This document shows positions 35,001 to 42,110 of a stretch of DNA of 64,000 nucleotides, piece after piece. This DNA is from Saxidomus purpurata. Lineage: Eukaryota; Mollusca; Bivalvia; Venerida; Veneridae. Every line of letters begins with the position of its first letter. The first letter of the stretch is position 1. The position numbers and the translations under genes were made by a program. The stretch lies in contig JAFMSR010000009.1 of NCBI GenBank assembly GCA_022818135.1, positions 24,886,065 to 24,950,064 on the forward strand, given 5' to 3'. The notes below the pieces were generated by a model. The model was given only the letters and a program-made list of their open reading frames with translations. It did not search any database and had not been told where the DNA came from.

Positions 35001-35709
35001 AATATTTGTTAAAGAATTTTTTTTTCAAGCCAATGATGTCCCTACAACGTTCTGCAGCGTTGTTCTTTTTCTTGTTACACTTTGCTGCATAGTATAGTCT
35101 TATAATTCATCTTAGCATAATAATACGAAGGGTTACAAACTTTCTTGTGTTTCAGCAATAACACTGAAAATAAGTGAAAACGTGACTGATTCATATTTCA
35201 TGTATCTACAGGTGTTCAGTGAAAAGCCCGTTACAAACGCATCATATGGGGGCTGTGTTAATTTCATAACAGGGGCAGGTGGCCTATTACAATCGATTAT
35301 ATTTGGATACGGTGGCCTTCGATTACACGCAGATCGGCTGGAAATAAACCCAACGCCACTGGTAAATACGTCAGAATGGCGTCTCAAAGGGATTCATTAC
35401 AAGGGAGTTGTAATAGATATTACAGTTACAGATATAAGTATGTCATTCTTTGTTGCTAGGATACCAGATAACTCTTGCGCGGAAATAGAAACAATCCAAG
35501 GACAGATTCCCATCCACTTAAATTTTACTCACACTGTGTTACGAATACCGGTAAATCTTCGGGTCCACCCTATTAATATAAACAAGGATTCTGATACAGC
35601 AAAAGCATCGGTTGCTGCTGGACCTTCAGCAGTTGCCTCCGTAGGGTTTATGTATATTCAGTACACTTTATGGTGTTTGATTTATATATCCATTTATTAT
35701 TATATGTAA
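13654..35709 (+). CDS. PGGHG: PGGHG-like GH65 glucosidase, 12 exons, 765 aa
   Basis: Join of 13654-13724, 13957-14165, 17874-18102, 19347-19572, 20555-20702, 21674-21913, 24547-24759, 25294-25405, 30495-30616, 33543-33640, 34207-34338 and 35212-35709. Every intron is GT-AG, phases agree throughout, and the total is 2298 nt including TAA. The product aligns end to end with animal protein-glucosylgalactosylhydroxylysine glucosidase (human form about 737 aa), which hydrolyses the glucose-alpha-1,2-galactose bond on collagen hydroxylysine. Visible motifs: LPDDVRFRPPIGNGH near residue 25, GHVFWDMDTW at 317-326, MGPDEYH at 448-454 (Glu452 fits the GH65 general acid), KQSDVVLLGYP at 527-537, GTWSMHTVGWLEL at 566-578, VNFITGAGGLLQ in exon 12. 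There are ten N-x-S/T sequons, and residues 744-765 are hydrophobic up to the C-terminus, suggesting a secretory and perhaps GPI-anchored enzyme (inference). The start is the weakest part: Met at 13654 is the only in-frame ATG, and a further 5' exon is possible. Confidence 0.93.
13957..14165 (+). CDS. PGGHG: PGGHG-like gene, exon 2 (residues 24-94)
   Basis: Acceptor ttttcaattgtag, donor gtaaat. Encodes the N-terminal beta-sandwich start of the GH65 fold: PPIGNGHVASNVFSDTVYMN, then GLYNGRG. The human enzyme has the equivalent FHDTLHVSGVYNG. Carries the first sequon, NLT. Reading continues from an ATG at 13931 in the intron, but that is chance: the homology starts exactly at the splice site. 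Confidence 0.93.
14960..15120. repeat. G/C and A homopolymer runs
   Basis: T run, then about 14 G, 'aaaaccccc', C runs, 'aaaaaggggg', and farther on an A run. In intron 2, so outside coding sequence. May be partly a sequencing artefact (see the similar run at 42810). Confidence 0.7.
16448..16637. mobile_element. 190-bp pogo/Tigger-like MITE
   Basis: Left end tacagtaaactccgt and right end acggagtttattgca are inverted copies with two mismatches. CAGT termini beside TA fit the pogo/Tigger branch of Tc1/mariner. Interior 'tatccgga' motifs are repeated. It lies in intron 2. On the minus strand just beyond it (16640-16772) a short frame starting MSRGLIFGKD looks protein-like but is unassigned. Confidence 0.6.
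17874..18102 (+). CDS. PGGHG: PGGHG-like gene, exon 3 (residues 94-170)
   Basis: Acceptor tatctttag, donor gtaagc. The segment SITTYAHRRFYQLLVTQLSV matches the family stretch around 'YAHR'. Sequons NIS and NRT. Intron 2 before it is 3.7 kb and holds low-complexity G/C runs and a pogo-like MITE. Confidence 0.92.
18103..19346. other. Intron 3, no further features
   Basis: No repeat or conserved exon was recognised. A small hairpin 'gatgctttgcatc' occurs near 19000. Confidence 0.4.
19347..19572 (+). CDS. PGGHG: PGGHG-like gene, exon 4 (residues 170-245)
   Basis: Acceptor gatttag, donor gtgaca, ending in phase 0. Encodes the less conserved part of the N-terminal domain, including LHIYHTVIPAAVELPPGTES and a following helix, DALLAYQEALHYDDGDLLTL. 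It corresponds to the human segment that leads into the catalytic barrel (AHAQAWAQLW). The homology is weaker than in neighbouring exons, but frame, phase and position all fit. Confidence 0.9.
20374..20493. mobile_element. Hairpin element with ~38-base arms
   Basis: The left arm 'tttttgacgtgatatatggg' continuing to 'ttacccgcct' is answered by 'aggcgggtaatatattccca' continuing to 'ccacgtcaaaaacc'. In intron 4. A right-arm-only relative is at 27846-27926. Confidence 0.75.
20555..20702 (+). CDS. PGGHG: PGGHG-like gene, exon 5 (residues 246-295)
   Basis: Acceptor tatactgtag, donor gtgcat. Encodes EWHALWDEGRIDIYGN and AAATYNILCSLPSVD, the start of the (alpha/alpha)6 barrel; the human counterpart is the LWVECGLDVVG / SLYYLLSALP region. 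It ends in the G of a Gly codon completed by exon 6. The preceding intron contains a long hairpin element at 20374-20493, ending 61 bases before this exon. Confidence 0.93.
21674..21913 (+). CDS. PGGHG: PGGHG-like gene, exon 6 (residues 295-375)
   Basis: Acceptor ccaactttag, donor gtatga. Holds the strongest family signature: GGLSRGG, then GHVFWDMDTWVMPPIMVFHP and GYKGAKFPWEQAST. The W-D-x-D pair corresponds to the substrate-pocket aspartates of GH65 enzymes. Human PGGHG has [20 protein letters not shown] in the same place, so the match is beyond doubt. Confidence 0.97.
22242..22442. repeat. ~22-25-bp tandem repeat, about nine units
   Basis: Unit 'gacccaaaggttacaatttt' with 1-4-base variation. 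In intron 6, and part of a larger repeat whose opposite-strand relative is at 59.2-60.4 kb. Confidence 0.85.
22820..22912. repeat. 31-bp tandem repeat, three copies
   Basis: Unit 'ggccaaaacatgttttaatg' plus 11 bases; copies at 22820, 22851 and 22882, the third diverged. Confidence 0.9.
23085..23944. mobile_element. Fold-back element of 34 tandem palindromes with ~45-bp TIRs
   Basis: The ends are near-perfect inverted repeats: 23085-23130 begins acggtggcacagaggtgaca, and 23899-23944 ends in its reverse complement. Between them are about 34 units of a 12-base palindrome, tcgtgcgcacga, each followed by 9-10 bases, giving a 21-22-base period. The spacers switch orientation at two pivots containing tagggaactgatttga (23379 and 23624), 245 bases apart, because a 245-base block (from 23221) has been tandemly duplicated. 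Flanks agaatcat (23077-23084) and aaaatcat (23945-23952) look like an 8-base target duplication with one mismatch. No coding capacity. It sits in intron 6, inside an older dispersed repeat. Confidence 0.85.
24547..24759 (+). CDS. PGGHG: PGGHG-like gene, exon 7 (residues 375-446)
   Basis: Acceptor ctctgaaag, donor gtaact. Encodes the barrel segment with YEIHVTADVAYGLRQYIYAN and AIEIARFWQSRV, matching the human EVHVNGAVVLAFELYYHT / AEFWCSRV. Sequon NNT. The intron before it is 2.6 kb and carries the palindromic fold-back element. Confidence 0.95.
25049..25158. repeat. ~26-bp degenerate tandem repeat, about five units
   Basis: Units of 'caccacatactcattcattt' with shortened variants. In intron 7. 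Confidence 0.85.
25294..25405 (+). CDS. PGGHG: PGGHG-like gene, exon 8, catalytic motif (446-483)
   Basis: Acceptor ccgacacag, strong donor gtaagt. Encodes GVMGPDEYHSNVNNSVFTN. The Glu of the G-P-D-E motif (Glu452 here) is the position of the general acid in GH65 phosphorylases and hydrolases, so the copy appears catalytically intact. Sequon NNS is shared with the human protein. Confidence 0.97.
25880..26062 (+). mobile_element. tRNA-derived SINE, most complete copy
   Basis: The head has a pol III box A-like tggtgtagaggataaggtg and box B gggttcgagcccc in tRNA spacing, with gctgctaattcc like a tRNA-Ser anticodon arm. The body has 'ccagtactggttttccagg', 'gagagtgactcgataagct' and 'cttcacaatcgagctt', then an AT-rich tail. 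In intron 8. Fragments with the same tail lie near 3600, 8815, 30805, 33042 and 37260. Confidence 0.8.
26672..26747. repeat. Perfect 76-bp palindrome between 10-bp direct repeats
   Basis: The left arm, 38 bases from caatcggaacatcacacggc, is the exact reverse complement of the right arm, with no spacer (centre aacgtt). Both flanks carry catacaaaat (26662-26671 and 26748-26757). In intron 8, about 1.3 kb after the catalytic exon. Confidence 0.95.
27338..27526 (+). pseudogene. Possible LINE endonuclease fragment
   Basis: The frame reads LANFNADFNLNPTLCW, then NNSHQTLDNILT. This recalls the 'GDFNAD..SNP.LW' block of non-LTR retrotransposon endonucleases, with the Gly-Asp changed to Ala-Asn. No reverse transcriptase follows. 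Weak call. Confidence 0.3.
27846..27926. repeat. Solo right arm of the 20.4-kb hairpin element
   Basis: 'cggctcgggtaatattagtc', 'taggcggg', and 'catatatcacgtcaaaaa' match 20434-20493; the left arm is absent. Confidence 0.75.
28576..28603. repeat. Short interstitial telomere-like (CCCTAA)n run
   Basis: 'accctaacccctaaccctaa' plus one more unit, i.e. about four units of the animal telomere repeat with one extra C. It lies inside the 1.2-kb inverted-end element. Confidence 0.85.
28981..29021. repeat. (ATT)n microsatellite
   Basis: About 13 ATT units directly after 'ctttaaataaagag', the usual look of a LINE or SINE 3' tail. Confidence 0.95.
30495..30616 (+). CDS. PGGHG: PGGHG-like gene, exon 9 (residues 483-524)
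   Basis: Acceptor ctgttttacag after a 5.1-kb intron; the donor gtttgg is weak. Encodes VNATIEKELETFESTAERML, then MYHPQFERFNLS, equivalent to the human AVADKIKVPFD..FHPEFDGYE segment. The usual 'PFD' here reads 'LFD'. Sequons NAT and NLS. An extra small exon before it is not required, since the alignment length already fits. Confidence 0.88.
30805..30925 (-). mobile_element. SINE fragment, reverse orientation
   Basis: 'agtgaagaaagtttgaagat', 'atcgagtcactctcgagtcc' and 'gtgtcatatgaggagg' match the reverse complement of the 25.9-kb SINE body. The head is degraded. It lies in intron 9, about 190 bases after exon 9. Confidence 0.75.
31176..31351. mobile_element. 176-bp MITE with ~31-bp inverted ends
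   Basis: The left end has 'tttcggtcaatata' and 'agttttgcggacctgt'; the right end has 'acaggtccgcaaaact' and 'atattgaccgaaa'. The internal 'gatattgacc' / 'ggtcaatatc' also pair, so most of the element folds. Confidence 0.75.
31352..31730 (-). repeat. Dispersed repeat, reverse copy of 40.8-41.3 kb
   Basis: Its reverse complement shares 'caaagagttgttt', 'gataacaacgctga', 'aataacactttgca'-type and 'ctacgcggatatttatttaa' blocks with 40840-41290. A 27-base direct repeat, 'acgccaaacttagcaatt' plus 9, occurs at 31635-31690. Confidence 0.7.
33042..33150 (-). mobile_element. SINE fragment, reverse orientation
   Basis: 'ctcgattgtgaagaaagctt', 'cgagtcactctcgagtccgc', 'cagtactggtgtcatatgag' and 'gaggtacggt' match the inverse of the 25.9-kb SINE. 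In intron 9, about 400 bases before exon 10. Confidence 0.8.
33543..33640 (+). CDS. PGGHG: PGGHG-like gene, exon 10 (residues 524-556)
   Basis: Acceptor ttatgttctag, donor gtataa, ends in phase 0. Encodes KQSDVVLLGYPLMMPMEERV and LILYEK. The human sequence has KQADVVLLGYPV and LEIYEA here, the most conserved block of the C-terminal half of the barrel. Confidence 0.96.
34207..34338 (+). CDS. PGGHG: PGGHG-like gene, exon 11 (residues 557-600)
   Basis: Acceptor cacccttacag, donor gtaagc; exactly 44 codons in phase 0. Encodes TDAQGPDTGTWSMHTVGWLE and NINEPFK, matching the human [20 protein letters not shown] / ANMAEPFK. The Glu of G-W-x-E-L (577) is a candidate second acidic residue of the active site. 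Confidence 0.97.
34824..34990. mobile_element. Diverged pogo-like MITE remnant
   Basis: 'tacagcgaactccc' at the left and 'ttatccggaatttcgctata' at the right resemble the ends and interior of the 16.4-kb MITE. In intron 11. Confidence 0.45.
35212..35709 (+). CDS. PGGHG: PGGHG-like gene, terminal exon 12 (601-765)
   Basis: Acceptor gtatctacag; the stop is TAA at 35707-35709. Begins VFSEKPVTNASYGGCVNFIT, then GAGGLLQ and IFGYGGLRL, as in the family. A C-terminal beta domain follows, with sequons NAS, NTS and NFT. The last 34 residues run from small residues (AAGPSAVASVG, 735-745) into a hydrophobic end, FMYIQYTLWCLIYISIYYYM, with no polar tail. That order is typical of a GPI-attachment signal; a tail-type membrane anchor is the alternative. 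The human enzyme lacks such an end. Confidence 0.93.
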   Translation: MFSEKPVTNASYGGCVNFITGAGGLLQSIIFGYGGLRLHADRLEINPTPLVNTSEWRLKGIHYKGVVIDITVTDISMSFFVARIPDNSCAEIETIQGQIPIHLNFTHTVLRIPVNLRVHPININKDSDTAKASVAAGPSAVASVGFMYIQYTLWCLIYISIYYYM

Positions 35710-36040
35710 GTTGCAATTAGAAAATTTTCCATTTCTTACGCATTTTTTTAAATCAAGTTTTTGCGGTTTATATTATAAGATTATGTGTTTTGCTATTTAT
35801 CAAAAATGCAAATGTCAAAATCACTAAACTAACACACAATGCTCTAAAATGCGAAAGGTTTTTATCATTAGATTTTTAGAAAGGCACATGTATATACAGA
35901 ACGTTATGTGAAATGACGTCACAAATCAGGATCGACATCACAACGGAAGTGCGTTATAATTGATTTTGAATAATATCGATACACAGCATGTCAGTTTTAC
36001 AATAATTGTATATCGAATAGTATACATGTATACAGGACAC

Positions 36041-36046
36041 AATAAA
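36041..36046 (+). promoter_or_regulatory. Candidate poly(A) signal of the PGGHG-like gene
   Basis: AATAAA 332 bases after the stop codon, in AT-rich DNA. It is the first canonical hexamer noticed downstream. It could also be a chance match in this composition. Confidence 0.4.
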
Positions 36047-36049
36047 TAT

Positions 36050-36240
36050 ATTTAAAAAACACTCCCAAAAACTGCTGTCAAATTAAATAACGTTAAATAA
36101 CGTTAAATAACGTTAAAAGAATATTTATAGAACAGTTGCAAGTATTATTACTTAACCTTAAAGTTAAAGCTATACAAATCAGTCATTTACGGTAAAATCA
36201 GCGTTTTTAAATATGCTACGATACCGTAAAACATTCATTT
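36050..36240. repeat. Dispersed repeat copy, unoccupied target of the 28.2-kb element
   Basis: 'gtcaaattaaataac', 'aaagctatac', and uninterrupted 'cggtaaaatcagcg' at 36190-36203. Members also occur near 28000-28195, 39040-39140 and 60480-60560. 'aaataacgtt' is repeated three times at 36085-36115. Confidence 0.65.
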
Positions 36241-36663
36241 TAACACCATTTGAAATTTCTCCTATATACACAACGAAGGATTTGAGCGTGATAAAACTAT
36301 TAAGTATATCACGCTAGGCGTCCGGAACTATTTTTGACTGCTGAAATAGCCAACCGTGTAATTTTCACACAACATCTACGAGTGTGCATGCGCTAATACG
36401 CTTGGATTGGTATTGTTGTGAATGAATTCACGTGACGTAAAACAAATCGTAGTAAAGTTTTCTACACTTCCGGTATCACCAGCAATATCAGAAACTATGA
36501 AAATAAGACGTTTTTTTAAGGAACAGCCAACATTTCACGAAATGCAAGGAATGCACGGAAAACTACAAGTTTCAAGACAGCGACTTCATGAAAGCGCAGC
36601 AAATAGTACCCCATCGAACATGATTTTTTTAGATTAACGTGTTAGAATGGAAATATATTTTAT

Positions 36664-36805
36664 TTTTGAGTGGTTTACCGGTTATTATATCACTGTGTGT
36701 CGTGTAAATGCTTCGTAATTAATCATTCAGGCCTTCGGCCTTCGTGATTAGTTTTACGCATTTACACTCCCCACAGTGATATACTAACCGGTATATCACT
36801 CAAAA
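36664..36805. mobile_element. 142-bp fold-back element
   Basis: 'ttttgagtggtttaccggtt', 'atatcactgtg' and 'gtaaatgc' are answered by 'gcatttacac', 'cacagtgatatactaaccgg' and 'tatcactcaaaa'. The loop is 'ggccttcggcc'. Confidence 0.8.
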
Positions 36806-37249
36806 GTGAAATCTATTTCCTAAATAATACATGTTAAGTTATTATTAGAAAATTCATTTAAATTGGTGGATACTATTTATTACAGAAGGTCTTTATGTTG
36901 ATTATTTGTACTTAAATCAGTATGTTGGTCTTTAAAACTGTTTTATTTATCATTTTACATTCATTGATCACATTATTTATGCTTGGAGAATATAATCTGC
37001 GAGATGTAGGGAGTGTCCATGTAAAGTCTCAATTGCTAAAATCTACATACAGTGGGGATATGGCGGCAAAACAGACTGATCGGTTATCGGTAGTGGTATT
37101 GGCTTTCATATGTACATGTAAACAGATGGAAATTCTAAAATTCCTGAATGCAGCTATATTTGCAATAATAACGTGTAGAATTTTGTGCATTTGAAGGTCA
37201 GTCGGGAAAGATTCTTTGGCTTCACACTTTACATTGCCTCTCTCTCGTC

Positions 37250-37345
37250 GAGATTGATTCCACCAGGAATGAGTCTCGAGAGCGATTAATATTAGTTGTA
37301 AGAACTTTTTTCGCAATCGAGAATAAATAAATTAGTATAAACTTT
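37250..37345 (+). mobile_element. Degraded SINE 3' fragment
   Basis: 'tgagtctcgagagcgatt', 'aagaac' and 'cgcaatcgag' then 'aataaattagtat' follow the order of the 25.9-kb SINE tail, with many changes. Confidence 0.45.
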
Positions 37346-37752
37346 ACTTAAATTTATTTTATATAGGAAAGTAACCCACGAATCAGATGTCAACGTTTTA
37401 TCCCCTGAGAAAGTATGACGTCACTACACCTGTTTAAAAATTGAAATCTAGAACAGTTTTGCAGACGAATTCATCTCACAGTTTCTTTTTCATATATAAA
37501 TTTGACATCTAAATAAAGTAAACGCCTTAGTTCATTCGTGATGACTGACTTTAGATTGGAAGAGTATGGTATAAAATGTATGCTGTTAAAAGCTTTTCAT
37601 ATATCACACCGACATGTGTGTCTGTTTACAAAAAGGTAATTCAAAATAAGTCATTATCGCAGTTTAACTTACTAATCAAACTTTCTGTGAAATATTTTCG
37701 AAGTATAGTTTTTGGCTAGTTTTCCAACGTTTTGTTAAATTGTCATATAATA

Positions 37753-37850
37753 CAGTGGGATCTGTCTAATCCGAACCTGTTCGGACCAAAGTAAATGTTC
37801 GGATTACAAAGGTGTTCAGATTAGAAAGGTTTCCTCCATATGGCGATCTA
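37753..37850. mobile_element. One-ended pogo-like MITE fragment
   Basis: Starts tacagtgggatctgtctaat, with repeated 'gttcggatta' / 'gttcagatta' motifs. No inverse end was found downstream. Confidence 0.4.
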
Positions 37851-38059
37851 GTACCGTGCATGTATGTCTGAGGCCAAAGTTAGTTCATGTACATGTTTAT
37901 GTTACCATGTTACCAGAACAACTAAAGAAGACAACCTTCAAATTATATTACTACTTTTAATGCATGTATTTACAAACAATTCTTCCAAACATTTATACAA
38001 CAAACATAACTATTTATTAATAAGGCAGTACAAAATGTAGTAGGAATCTGTATTAAATT

Positions 38060-38990
38060 TATCCCCCGCCATGTAGCGGAAGGGGAATAAATGGAATTAT
38101 CTTCCTCCTTCCGTCATTAGTCCTTCTGTCCGTAACATGTTTCGTCCGCTCCTTGAAGGAACTCGGGTCATAAATCATAGCTCAAGGTCAATGTAACAAC
38201 TTAAGAACAAACGTTTGAGTGTAACATTTCCTGTCCGCTCTATATCACTGTGGTGTAACCGAATCATTTTTCTATCGGTCCGTGTAACGTTTTAATTTCT
38301 GACATTCGATCTTAACTAAATACAAGAAAAGAAGTAAGACACCTACTGGTAAGATCCATACTCGTCCGCCATCTTGGGAGTTAACCGTCTCGGTTACACC
38401 GCAATGTATATCTCCTTAATCTATCAAAGGACTTTGATGACACTCTGGTCAATTATTTCACTCATCAAGACGTGCATAACCCATGAGCCGGCTGGCTCCA
38501 TATCTCCTCAACACTTTGAAGTATTATGATGAAACTGTGGTCAGTTGTTTGCCTCATCAAGTAAATGTGCAGTACCAATGAGCTGGCCATCGCAAATCAA
38601 GGTCAATGTTACAATTTAAGGTCAAAGATTTGAGTTTGTCCGCTCACTATCTCCTAAACTTTTTGAAGGATTTTTCAGTCAAATGTTCACTTCATCGAGA
38701 CAATGAAGGGTGACTCGGTCAAGGAAACAGCTTAAGGTCAAAGGCTTAGTCTTGAATATGTGTTTGATCAATATCTCATCAACCGCTTGATGGATTTGAA
38801 TGATAAAGCCAAATGTTCACCTCATCAAGATGATATGCTACAGATTCGTTTATTTGCAAACTTTATTTGCCCTTTAGAAATCCACGCGTTGCACATCTGA
38901 GAGGAATCTACACTCAGTAATATTAATTCCTTTAATGTTCCTATTTGCGGCTTGGGATATAGCTGTCTTTCAGACAGCCTTGTTTTATAA
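38060..38990. mobile_element. Composite 'gtccgctc' tandem-unit element with a nested MITE
   Basis: Starts 'tcccccgccatgtagcggaa' and ends near 'agctgtctttcagacagcct'. Holds repeated ~160-200-bp units with 'gtccgctc', 'tatatctcct', 'tcatcaaga' and 'aaggtcaa'. A second, 161-bp element is inserted at 38246-38406. No coding capacity. Confidence 0.65.
38246..38406. mobile_element. 161-bp nested MITE, TATAT flanks
   Basis: 'cactgtggtgtaaccga' at the left and 'tcggttacaccgcaatg' at the right are inverted with two mismatches. Both sides carry tatat (38241-38245 and 38407-38411). It interrupts a 'gtccgctctatat|ctcct' stretch that other units of the host element keep intact. Confidence 0.75.
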
Positions 38991-39139
38991 ACAATAATAT
39001 TTTAAACATTGGAAGTGAAGATAGTTTAAAGGCATTATTGAGATTAAAGTGGAACTCCCTAATACTGGTGTCAAATTAAATAACTTCAAAAACATAAATA
39101 ATAGAATAGTTGCAAGTATGAGGTTTAAGCTATACATTC

Positions 39140-39219
39140 AAGTCACTATCGGTTAACTTAAAGTCACTATCGGTTAACTTAAAGTCACTATCGGTTAACT
39201 TAAAGTCACTATCGGTTAA
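39140..39219. repeat. 21-bp tandem repeat, about four copies
   Basis: Unit aagtcactatcggttaactt plus a, nearly identical copies. It expands the 'cactatcggtaaa' motif present once in sister repeats at 28180 and 36180. Confidence 0.95.
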
Positions 39220-39229
39220 ACCTCCGTTT

Positions 39230-39510
39230 AAAGTATTCAGTTGTTTTTATACAATTCATGGATGGATAGCAAGCGATTTTTTACAGAAGGCTTCTATGCT
39301 GATAACTTGTGCTAAAATGAAGCATTTTAATTTTCTGTCGTTCTTTAGAATTGTGCGTATTTGTCATTTTACGTTCATTAAACACACTATTTATGTATGT
39401 ATAATGATTATGACCGTCGACGCGCGAAAGTGTACCTTCGGACATTTGTTACATTATTCGACAATAATTGATGAAAAAAACCATAATATTAACATTTGTG
39501 TCACCCTCTT
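39230..39510. repeat. Dispersed repeat 'atggatgg...cagaaggcttctatg'
   Basis: 'acagaaggcttctatgctga', 'tttacgttcattaaacacac' and 'tatttatgta' recur near 10340-10530, 29470-29660 and 36860-37030, often ending in a 'gatgtagggagtgtcc'-like string. A family of the interspersed, non-coding kind. Confidence 0.6.
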
Positions 39511-40839
39511 TAAATGCAAAACTACTGTTAAAAACTGATAGCCAATATATTTTCCTCAACAGAAACATACTATTGGCTTCAAAATCCTCCAAGACCATTA
39601 TTATGGCCACAGCGATTTGAAATGATTCTTTTTTATTTTGGCTGTACCCTATGAAAAAAGGTATATCGTGGAAAGAAGACATGAAATAGTTCACCAGATA
39701 TGATATATATTGAAAGAGTATATAATGTTGTAACCAAAAATAAATGATGTTGTTAGGAAATGATTACCGGAATAGTTAACTGCCCATGTAAATTGAAGTG
39801 AGTTTTGACGTCAAATTGTGGTATGTGACGTCATTTTTAGAGTGAACAATGACGCCTTAGGTATACTTTTTCAAAATGTTGTAGTTTTGTATGTACTTGA
39901 CGTAGGTTACTGAAATTTTCTAATATTGATATTGAAATATTGTTTGTTCAAAATACGCAAGAAAGCTAGTTCTCAAGTATTTTGTCTGAAGGCCCATTTT
40001 CCCGTGTCGCTGGTCTTATATTCTGCTAGATGTAGTTGATGCCCGTTTAAAGCTGCTCGCTCACAGTTGTCGTGTTTTTTTTTAAAGTGACACACTAAAA
40101 CATGAATAGAAAACTAAAGGCTACAATCAACAATAGAAGTAGAAACCTAGGTAGGAATTTGCAAAAATCGATTGCAAATGCTGGTTTTACGGTATCGCTA
40201 CACTAAGCGTTTGCAACGCTTTATTATTTGGTAGCGTAATATTTCAAATCTACAGATTAACTTTACAGGAATTTATACTGGAACCTTTTTATATAACTTT
40301 ATGTTCATAATTAATATGTTATTTTCACAAAGTTTGAACAACTTTATTTTTTCACCAACATCTGAGGGCGAGCAGCTGTAATGGTTATGAGCGCAAAGTA
40401 CTGTACATGAAATGATGATGCTGTTATAAGTGTGATACAAGTCTGCCTTTAATACAAGTCATCATCATTTTGTCGGGCAACGCTATCTTCTTTACTTCGA
40501 TTCGCAGCAACTTTTCTACTTGACTGTATAGTTCATCCAATGATTTCACTGGTGTAATAGCCCGCAACAAGAAAACAGTATTATACCAGAAAAAGGTTAC
40601 TAGTAATAACCAAAGGTGGAACGACAATTATGTTGTACACAACTCTCGTTCCCGGACAGGTTCAATAAAATTAATAGTGGCAGCACTAGTTTAAGCTGTT
40701 TTAATTGAATGTATGCGGAATTAAATCTAACGTACATTGTCCACAATTTATTTATGAAATAATATCCGTTCCAGCGGTGTTCATCGTCGGATAAACAATG
40801 GTTTGGAGTACTGATACGCAGTAATTAACTACGAAGGTC

Positions 40840-41290
40840 GGATGCCTGAGTGGCTTATAACTGCACATCAGAACCACAAAGAGTTGTTTTTAGACGATAA
40901 CAACGCTGATTAGGATGTTATTTTGATTCTAACATGATCACCGATTACAAAAAGGTAAATAGATGCAAAGTGTTATTTTCTACGCGGATATTTATTTAAC
41001 GTCATGCAGCACAATATGACGTCTTCTTGACCGTTTCCCGCGTTGTTTATGGCATAATCAAACATAATTGTTCTACTCTTTGTATATATATATCTGTATC
41101 ATATGAAAAATGTTAAACGATATGCCGGAATGAGTAAATTATAAATAAAATGAAAATAAATGACACTATATGTCATTGAGTATTCTATTTGTATTTACAA
41201 ATACAAATAGAAAACTCATATAGTGTCATTTATTTTCATTTTATCTGTATCATATATAGAGACACAATCTAGAGTCACGTTAGAATGAAA
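40840..41290 (+). repeat. Dispersed repeat, sister of 31.35-31.73 kb
   Basis: See the reverse copy. Here the block is interrupted at 41104-41255 by a 100-bp palindrome and a 14-base direct duplication absent from the sister. Confidence 0.7.
41145..41244. repeat. 100-bp near-perfect palindrome
   Basis: Outer arms of 28 bases are exact inverses (41145-41172 and 41217-41244, from ataaaatgaaaataaatgac). The centre 'ctatttgtatttacaaatac' continues the palindrome apart from a few bases. Flanked by tatctgtatcatat at 41091-41104 and 41242-41255. Confidence 0.9.
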
Positions 41291-41689
41291 TGTTAAGTTC
41301 TCATATAGAATAATAGGGAACCTTAAGAGACAAAATTGGGTGATTTAGATACTATTTCTTTGAAACATTTTTCAATCATTTTAAGAATAGAAAAAAGTGA
41401 GCAGGTATCGCATTATTAGTCAAAAAGGAAATTTTCTCAACATGTAAAGGTTATCGATACTAAATCTAGACTGGTTCTCTGGTTTACAATCTCAAAACAA
41501 ATAACCAAAACAGCTACTGATATTTTATGCGGAATTTTAACTACATACCTCTAGCATACTCGGAATTTTCCATGGAATATTTATTCTTGGAAATACTGAT
41601 TGAATCCAATAAGTTTTTACAACAATACCAATTTAACTGTTTTTGTAGATGATTTCATTAGATGAAATGTTTTTAAAAATAAAAATAAA

Positions 41690-42110
41690 ATCTGTGAAGA
41701 ATACAGTCACGAATGTCTTGTTTATGAACAGTACTGTCATAACTTGAAACTGAGAGTTAATACCACTAATATTTTTCAAAGGTAGACAATGTGCGCGTAT
41801 TTTTACCTTTAAAAATGAAGCTTTAGAAAAAGTCTAAGAATACAAATTTCTCGGAATAAACGAGTACTTAAGTATATCTGGAACATTCAGAAAATGTAAA
41901 AAAAATCATATTGCATCACAGGCTACTAACTTTGAAAGCTTTGAAAACTAAAATAAATTGACTTTTCCACTAGACATTCAAATGACCTTTTTAATAAAGC
42001 AGTTAAGCCTAATTCATTTGTATAGAGCTGAAAAATGGGGTTTTGGAAATCTAGATGTAATTGATAGCGTACAGTTGAATTCTATAAATATGTAATGACA
42101 ATAAAACGAT
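41690..42110 (+). pseudogene. Decayed non-LTR retrotransposon reverse transcriptase, 3' part
   Basis: Across several frameshifts the + strand reads LVYEQYCHNLKLRVNTTN, then AYFYL-like text, EYKFLGI in a shifted frame ('aagaatacaaatttctcgga'), and LIHLYRAEKWGFGNLDVIDS followed by QLNSIKYVMTIKRS. This is the order of the C-terminal RT region of LINEs ('YC..L.L.VN..KT', 'YLG', 'Y..E.WGF...I..V...F.K..L..K'). Stops and shifts show it is dead. The YADD block is not found upstream. Confidence 0.6.
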
